From the NCBI RefSeq assembly GCF_022965805.1, contig NW_027331410.1, positions 1 through 64,000 of the forward strand: a stretch of 64,000 nt of DNA. The letters are read 5' to 3'. Under the pieces are notes generated by a model, which had not been told where the DNA came from, did no database searches, and saw nothing but the letters and a program-made list of their open reading frames with translations. The translations under genes and the position numbers were made by a program. This document shows positions 59,101 through 64,000 of this stretch, piece by piece. The DNA comes from Primulina eburnea. Its lineage: Eukaryota > Streptophyta > Magnoliopsida > Lamiales > Gesneriaceae. The first letter of the stretch is position 1. Each line of letters begins with the position of its first letter.

Positions 59101-62100
59101 AATGGTTAATTGAGATTTCAGTCGCAGTGAGATTCTTTGGTATAGGGTGGCCATTTACAATTATGCCTAACAAAATTCAGACACCCATGGATATTCTTTA
59201 AAACTGTGTTGTGATGTTTTCAGGTCACACTTTCTGGATTTAGGTCTGGAAAATTTTCAACACTAGTAGCTACCAATGTGGCCGCACGTGGATTAGATAT
59301 TGATGATGTTCAGTTAATTATTCAGGTACTATTTTGTTTTCTTCATCTCACACATTGTTCTAAATTTCGGCCCAGGCGGCCGCCTAGGCGGCGATGAGCG
59401 ATGAGCGCCGACTGCACTGAAAATGCGCTAGTCGGCCAGCCTAGGCGGTAGTCTGGGGAAGTAATATGGGAAAAACTATTGTACCTGGACTCCGGCTTCT
59501 GAAACTACGGTTCCTGGGAAGAATGATGTGTGGTTAGGGCTCCTGCTCCGGCTCTGGCTGTATTTTTCATTTGCTGTGAGGAGGCTTTCTAATTAAAAGA
59601 TGGGAATGAATAGGGCGGCTAGGGCATAGAAAAATAAAGCTGGGGCATGAAAAATAAAGCCTATCAATTTTTTTAATCATGGGCCATTAATGGGCCAATT
59701 CTGAATAGCTAAATATTGTAACTCATTTCCGTATTCTTAACACATTTCCTATTTTTTTAAATCATGAATAACATATTTTCTATTTTTATCACGAGTCCCC
59801 CTATTCCCCGCCTGGTTCCAGCCTAGGAGCTGGTCTAGCGTGCGTCTAGCGAATTTTAGAACATTGATCAGACAACTATGTGTCTATATATATATATGTC
59901 GTACATCTGTACCACTTATGATGCTTCCTCACACAGCAGTCTAATGACGATATTTGTTATGCTTCAGTGTGAGCCTCCTCGTGATGTAGAGGCATACATT
60001 CATCGATCTGGAAGAACAGGCAGAGCAGGTGATTTGCTAATGATATGATCCTATGCAATTTAAGATCATTTTTGGTGCATGTCTGTTGAGAAAGTATGTT
60101 GAAACCTTTTTAGGCAAAAGTGGTGTTGCTGTAATGCTTTATGATCCAAGGAAGTCAAACTTTTCAAGGATTGAAAGAGAATCAGGTGTGAAATTCGAAC
60201 ACGTATCTGCTCCACAACCGGCCGATATAGCTAAAGCTGCTGGTTTGGAAGCTGCGGAAAAGATCACCGAGATCTCTGATAGGTATGCAGCAGTATGCTC
60301 AAGAAAGTTTGAAGTGAATGTTTTCTTACACTAAAAAAGATAGTAATTTCTCTGACTTGCAGTGTTATTCCGGTGTTCAAAGCTACTGCTGAAGAGCTAC
60401 TGAACTCATCTGATTTATCACCAGCAGAATTACTCGCAAAAGCTTTGGCCAAGGCTGCGGTAAGTTTTTGTTTTTTTTTCTATTTTACTCGGAAATATAT
60501 GAGTTTCTTTGTTGACTCAAGGTTTTCTGTTGGTCGTGCAGGGCTATACTGTGATCAAGAGCAGATCACTTCTCACTTCTATGGAGAACTTTGTTACAGT
60601 TTTCCTCCAGAGTAGTGGAAGGCCAATTTACTCACCATCGTAAGTTCTTTACAAGTTATTTTCTTTAATTAATATAGTTTTCCATTGTGCTGGGATATAT
60701 GTGAAAGGCCACTACATGCATGTAGATCATGTTATGATTTGTTGCCCCACACTTCTGTGATACACTACGTCACAAGTTACCCTTAAATGTAGAATTTTTT
60801 TTGCAGTTTTGTATAAATTTAGCAAATAGACTTCTGCAACATGAGAGTATTAGGTGTGGCAAGGTTTTCGCGCAGAGAACTACTTAAAATTTTTAGTTGA
60901 CTTCTGTGAAGCATGAAGAGAGTTTTTGTTTCTCATTTTTGTCTAGTGAATATATTATTGCAATATGAGGTGTGGTAAGATTTCTGCACTGAGTAGTTAT
61001 TTCAATATTTTGTATTATGTATGCGAAAACAAATCATGGTCTTTTGTCTATGCAATCATCTTAGTTCTTGCAGTCTAGTTATTACCTCTATATTTTGTGT
61101 CTGATGTTATAGCAGCTTGTAGTAGGTTTATAATTAGTGGTATTTATGAATGCCTCGAGATGTTGGTTGCACTTGACTAGCTCCTTATGTTTATTGGTAT
61201 GCTCTCTACCTTGTCCATTCTTATTGATATTGTGACGTTCCAGCTATGTTTATGGGATTCTACGGAGATTTTTACCCGAAGAAAAAGTTGAGTCAATCAA
61301 GGGACTTTCTATAACAGCTGATGGGAAAGGCGCGGTGTTTGATGTGGCTGCCGAAGATCTGGACATGTTCATTGCTGGTGAGTTCCTACCATCCTTTTTC
61401 TCTGTTGATGTCTAGTGAAAGCTGGAGAACTCGGCAATGCAAAGAATCCTTGAAATACCTGTACCTGTGTTGGCTTTAATTATATAGCCTATGCTTGGTT
61501 ATCGAAATGAAATAAACAATTTTCACCTCATTTTCAATTTATTTTCTCAAACTACAGTTTCATTCTATACTTTTTCCTACATTTCACATTTTACTCGACC
61601 ATTATTACAATCCTTTTTATTTATCACCACGTCCAGAAATAATCCAATTATTCTGTTATACTCTGATATAATAAAATTTATTTTTTATTTTAAAGTATCT
61701 CACGAACACAAACTATCTAAAAAATTAAATAACTCGACATGTTTGTACTTACGTGAAATCTATGGTTGAAAAATGTAACTTCTGAACACACTTATCAAGA
61801 GCCCAATTCATATTGTCGAATCACTTTTATGAAGAGACTTTTCCTCAAAACAACCACAACAATACTAAATAGTTTTGGTTTGGTTCACATGCTTTATAAT
61901 CTGGATTCCTCTGAGCTGTTACATAACTGAGGTTTACGGCATTATGATGTTGGTTGTAGGTCAGGAAAATGCTGCTGGGGTGAACTTGGAGGTGGTAAAA
62001 TCATTACCTAGTTTACAACAAAGAGAGCCAGCCACTAGAGGTGGAAGATTTGGTGGTGGTGGACGTGGTGGATTCCCAGACAGGCAAAATGGTAGATTTT

Positions 62101-62189
62101 CTGGTGGAAGAGGAGGGAAAGGAGGGTTTTCCGACCGGCGAGGCCGTGGTGGAGGAAGAGGTCGTGGCAATGCCAGCCACAGATGGTGA
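56169..62189 (+). CDS. RH7: DEAD-box ATP-dependent RNA helicase 7 (RH7/PRH75)
   Basis: Exons: 56169-56657, 57212-57346, 57739-57879, 57975-58086, 58282-58352, 58505-58659, 58804-58915, 59224-59325, 59968-60028, 60114-60282, 60363-60459, 60542-60639, 61244-61377, 61960-62189. Phases close to a 701-residue protein (Arabidopsis RH7 is about 670). The Lys/Glu-rich N-terminus (1-115) is a nuclear/nucleolar-type extension. Motif I ARTGQGKT spans the first intron (159-166); PTRELATQ ends at 208; DEAD is 274-277; SAT 307-309; HRSGRTGR 451-458. A GUCT domain follows (about 549-626), then a Gly/Arg-rich RGG tail ending NASHRW. It resembles human DDX21: ATP-driven RNA unwinding in the nucleolus for rRNA processing, with a role in cold response in Arabidopsis (family knowledge). 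Two tandem in-frame ATGs begin the ORF; the first was taken. Confidence 0.95.
59353..59866. mobile_element. hAT-like MITE in an RH7 intron
   Basis: 514 bp with ends CATTGTTCTAAATTTCG and, inverted, CAATGTTCTAAAATTCG. The flanking 8-mers ATCTCACA (59345-59352) and ATCAGACA (59867-59874) match at six of eight positions, as expected for an old 8-bp hAT duplication. The interior starts and ends with GC-rich CCTAGGCGG/CCTAGG words and has no coding capacity. It lies in the intron between the eighth and ninth exons, away from the splice sites. Confidence 0.65.
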
Positions 62190-62983
62190 AGGCATATCCG
62201 GTATAAATAGAGTACCGGCAATCCAGCATGCCCCGCTGAGGCATAACAATTTTGTGTTGCTGAAGAAAACTTGTAGTAAGCACTAAATGGCTCTCGTAAC
62301 ATTTTATTGCCTTTTTCTTTAAATGATAATAAATTTTTTAATTTAATTTAATTTAATTAATTTGAGAGTGGGTTGGTGGAATTGTATCAATTTTCTCCAT
62401 TTTTTTAATTTAATATTTTAGCTTTGATCCTGTGGGAAGGCTAATTAATACATATTATTCTTTATTTTTTTTTATTCTTCTTGGCTTCACAAAAGTAAAG
62501 TATATTAATAAAGATAATTTCGAAATCCAGTTCATATGATCTGACTTGTCAGATATTATTTGATACATCTATTTATTCAAGCATTACTTTTTAAAAATAT
62601 TTTGGACCAAAATCCCAGTTTTTGTTTTTTGTGATTCTCGTATAACCTGTAAAGAGAAACTTAATTTCTAACTGTAAAATTTCTATGCTATTTTGCGTCT
62701 ATGATGAATGTACCTGCGATCCCTATAAGCTAAAAAACTGATTATTTTTCAAACGTTTTGTTCTCCAAAATTTTACAAAAATTATGGTAAGAATAAATGG
62801 GAGGTACTTCGAGTTGGGTTCTTTTATTTAAATATACGAAAAATAAATAATTTTACCCAAATATTAAATACTATATATATATTTTAAAATCTATAAAAAA
62901 GAGCATAAATAAAGAAACGATTAGTTTTTAGGATTAAAATATATCATGTAGAACACAATAACATTCTTTGGAGAAGTTATTTT
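62190..62983. other. RH7 3' UTR and AT-rich intergenic DNA
   Basis: AATGATAATAAATTTTTTAA near 62321 may serve as the poly-A signal region. The rest is AT-rich without a gene. 62971-62983 is the left target duplication of the SINE. Confidence 0.5.
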
Positions 62984-63116
62984 TTTTTATTATTATTATT
63001 ATATATATTTTTACTACAACACACGCGGAAAGGGATCGAACCCGAGGAACCGACTAATCTGACAGAGATGAGATCATTGAACTACAAACCCGATCTCCCT
63101 CCTTTAGAGAAGTTAT
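62984..63116 (-). mobile_element. tRNA-derived SINE with 13-bp target duplications
   Basis: The perfect duplication GAGAAGTTATTTT occurs at 62971-62983 and 63117-63129. Read on minus, the element has an A-box-like TAGTTCAATGATCTC and a canonical B box GGGTTCGATCCC, about 45 bases apart, as in a tRNA-type RNA polymerase III promoter, then a 3' tail of ATAATAATAATAAAAAAA. Length is about 133 bp. The 5' end lacks acceptor-stem complementarity, so this is a SINE rather than a tRNA gene. It moves by LINE machinery, and the target duplication fits that. Confidence 0.8.
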
Positions 63117-63129
63117 TTTAAGATGAGAA

Positions 63130-63528
63130 ACAATGCGTTTTTGGAAAATTGAGGACGAGTTGTTGCGGTAAGCTCATCCTATTTTAAGTACTGAAAAAAA
63201 AAAGAAATCCAAATAGAGAATTACTATTACACAATAACACAACTTATTTAATAAATAATAATAATAAATCCATTCGAAAATGTTCAGGCCCGGTTCGTTT
63301 ATCCTTTAGAACAGGAAAAATTCTCAGCTGCTCGATTCCATTGTAAATCTACGAAGAACTCAAGCTCTTCCGTCCCGTGTCGATTACATGGAATCATTAG
63401 TTGCTTCTGGATGTCTTCGGTGGTCCCACCAATTTCTGTATCAGCCATCGATTATAGGCTCCTTTGATTTAAATCTCGACCCCAGAACCCCTATTTTCAC
63501 TGTTAATCATCAGCTTTGATTGATTTGC
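63130..63528 (+). promoter_or_regulatory. Upstream region and 5' UTR of the OMA1-like gene
   Basis: AT-rich DNA to about 63280, then a C/T-rich leader. GGCCCGG near 63289 is the only promoter-like word noticed. There are no upstream ATGs in frame with the coding region close to the start. Confidence 0.35.
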
Positions 63529-64000
63529 ATGATGGGATGGTACAGAAGATCGTCGAGATTGATTTACGATGCTTTTCGTAGGTTTAGTTCGAATATTGCT
63601 GTACCCAGAAACCACATTAAGGGATCTCTCTCGAGAACCCATTTTTCCACCTCTTGTATGAGACCCAGTTCTTGGAATTCAAGTATTTGTGAATTTTCTC
63701 AACCACTTTTCAGAAACTCTGCTTTACAAAATTGGCTGCAGCAAAGCCAGTGCAAGATTCCTTTTCTTAATGGGGCAAAACGATTTTACTATATAGATAG
63801 GAACCAAATTTACCACTTCAAACCCAGGGGATATAAGCGTTGGTCTCAGTACTCTCCAAGAAATGCTTTTATTGTTGTTTTGGTTGGGTCCGGGGTTGCT
63901 ATCACCATATACTTTGGGAATTTGGAGACTGTACCTTACACAAAAAGAACCCATTTTGTGCTTTTGTCTAGAAGTCTAGAGAAAGAGCTGGGAGAGAGTC
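63529..64000 (+). CDS. OMA1: Mitochondrial metalloendopeptidase OMA1-like, 5' part
   Basis: An open frame of 157 codons starting at tandem ATGs and running off the window. The N-terminus is rich in Arg, Ser and hydrophobic residues and nearly free of acidic residues (MMGWYRRSSRLIYDAFRRFS), a classic mitochondrial presequence. Residues about 113-130 form a membrane segment (FIVVLVGSGVAITIYFG), followed by NLETVPYTKR and HFVLLSRS, the conserved region just ahead of the M48 peptidase domain in plant OMA1 homologues. OMA1 is an inner-membrane zinc protease of mitochondrial quality control. The HExxH site would lie beyond the window. The identification rests on the N-terminal third only. Confidence 0.8.
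   Translation, partial: MMGWYRRSSRLIYDAFRRFSSNIAVPRNHIKGSLSRTHFSTSCMRPSSWNSSICEFSQPLFRNSALQNWLQQSQCKIPFLNGAKRFYYIDRNQIYHFKPRGYKRWSQYSPRNAFIVVLVGSGVAITIYFGNLETVPYTKRTHFVLLSRSLEKELGES

Noticed and set aside
61961..62302. Proline-rich antisense frames opposite the last RH7 exon
   Set aside because: They are shadows of the Gly/Arg-rich tail codons.
63005..63112. A tRNA gene on the minus strand
   Set aside because: It has A and B boxes but no matching acceptor stem or anticodon arm, and a target duplication surrounds it; SINE fits better.

Overview
This window is plant nuclear DNA. Genes are split by many GT-AG introns, the flanks are AT-rich, and the products are plant-type (an ERECTA-family receptor kinase, plant U2AF65, nucleolar RH7). 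Nested Ty3/Gypsy chromovirus retrotransposons fill the middle. The style of the gypsy polyproteins and a multicopy MITE ending in GTGAGACGGTCTCAC fit an asterid of the order Lamiales (Gesneriaceae-like). That assignment is inference, not proof.

Layout: (1) 371-5990, plus strand, a 17-exon TPX2-like spindle/microtubule protein. (2) 6790-7490, a decayed LINE-type zf-RVT/RNase H fragment. (3) 8094-13704, plus strand, the U2AF65 large splicing subunit, with a hAT-type MITE in one intron. (4) 14180-15315, an AT-rich inverted-repeat element. (5) 16228-22701, minus strand, a 27-exon ERECTA-LIKE (ERL1/2-type) receptor kinase whose LRR units are almost all 72-nt exons. (6) 23-31 kb, gene-poor DNA with five copies of one palindrome-ended MITE, a Tourist-like MITE candidate, a perfect 113-bp tandem duplication, a diverged duplication and an unexplained GC-rich peptide-like island. 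(7) 31325-50173, a nested retrotransposon cluster. Element 1 (minus strand, TSD GGACC) carries a solo LTR (element 3, TSD ATAAA) inside its 5' LTR. Element 2 (plus strand, TSD TTACA) lies exactly at the outer end of that same LTR. (8) 50184-53947, remains of a non-autonomous LARD-like retroelement with a GC island and a hairpin array. (9) 54.1-55.6 kb, a long AT microsatellite and a probable PIF/Harbinger deletion derivative. (10) 56169-62189, plus strand, DEAD-box helicase RH7 (14 exons), with a second hAT-like MITE in an intron. (11) 62984-63116, a tRNA-derived SINE with 13-bp target-site duplications. (12) From 63529, the first exon of a mitochondrial OMA1-type metalloprotease, cut by the window end.

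The host genes are independent single-copy-type housekeeping or signalling genes; nothing indicates a cluster or shared pathway. U2AF65 (3' splice-site recognition) and RH7 (rRNA processing) both act in RNA processing, TPX2-like in the spindle, ERL in epidermal and organ patterning, and OMA1 in mitochondrial quality control. Exon boundaries were placed by hand from splice signals, reading frame and family resemblance. Every CDS closes in frame, but no transcript data were available.
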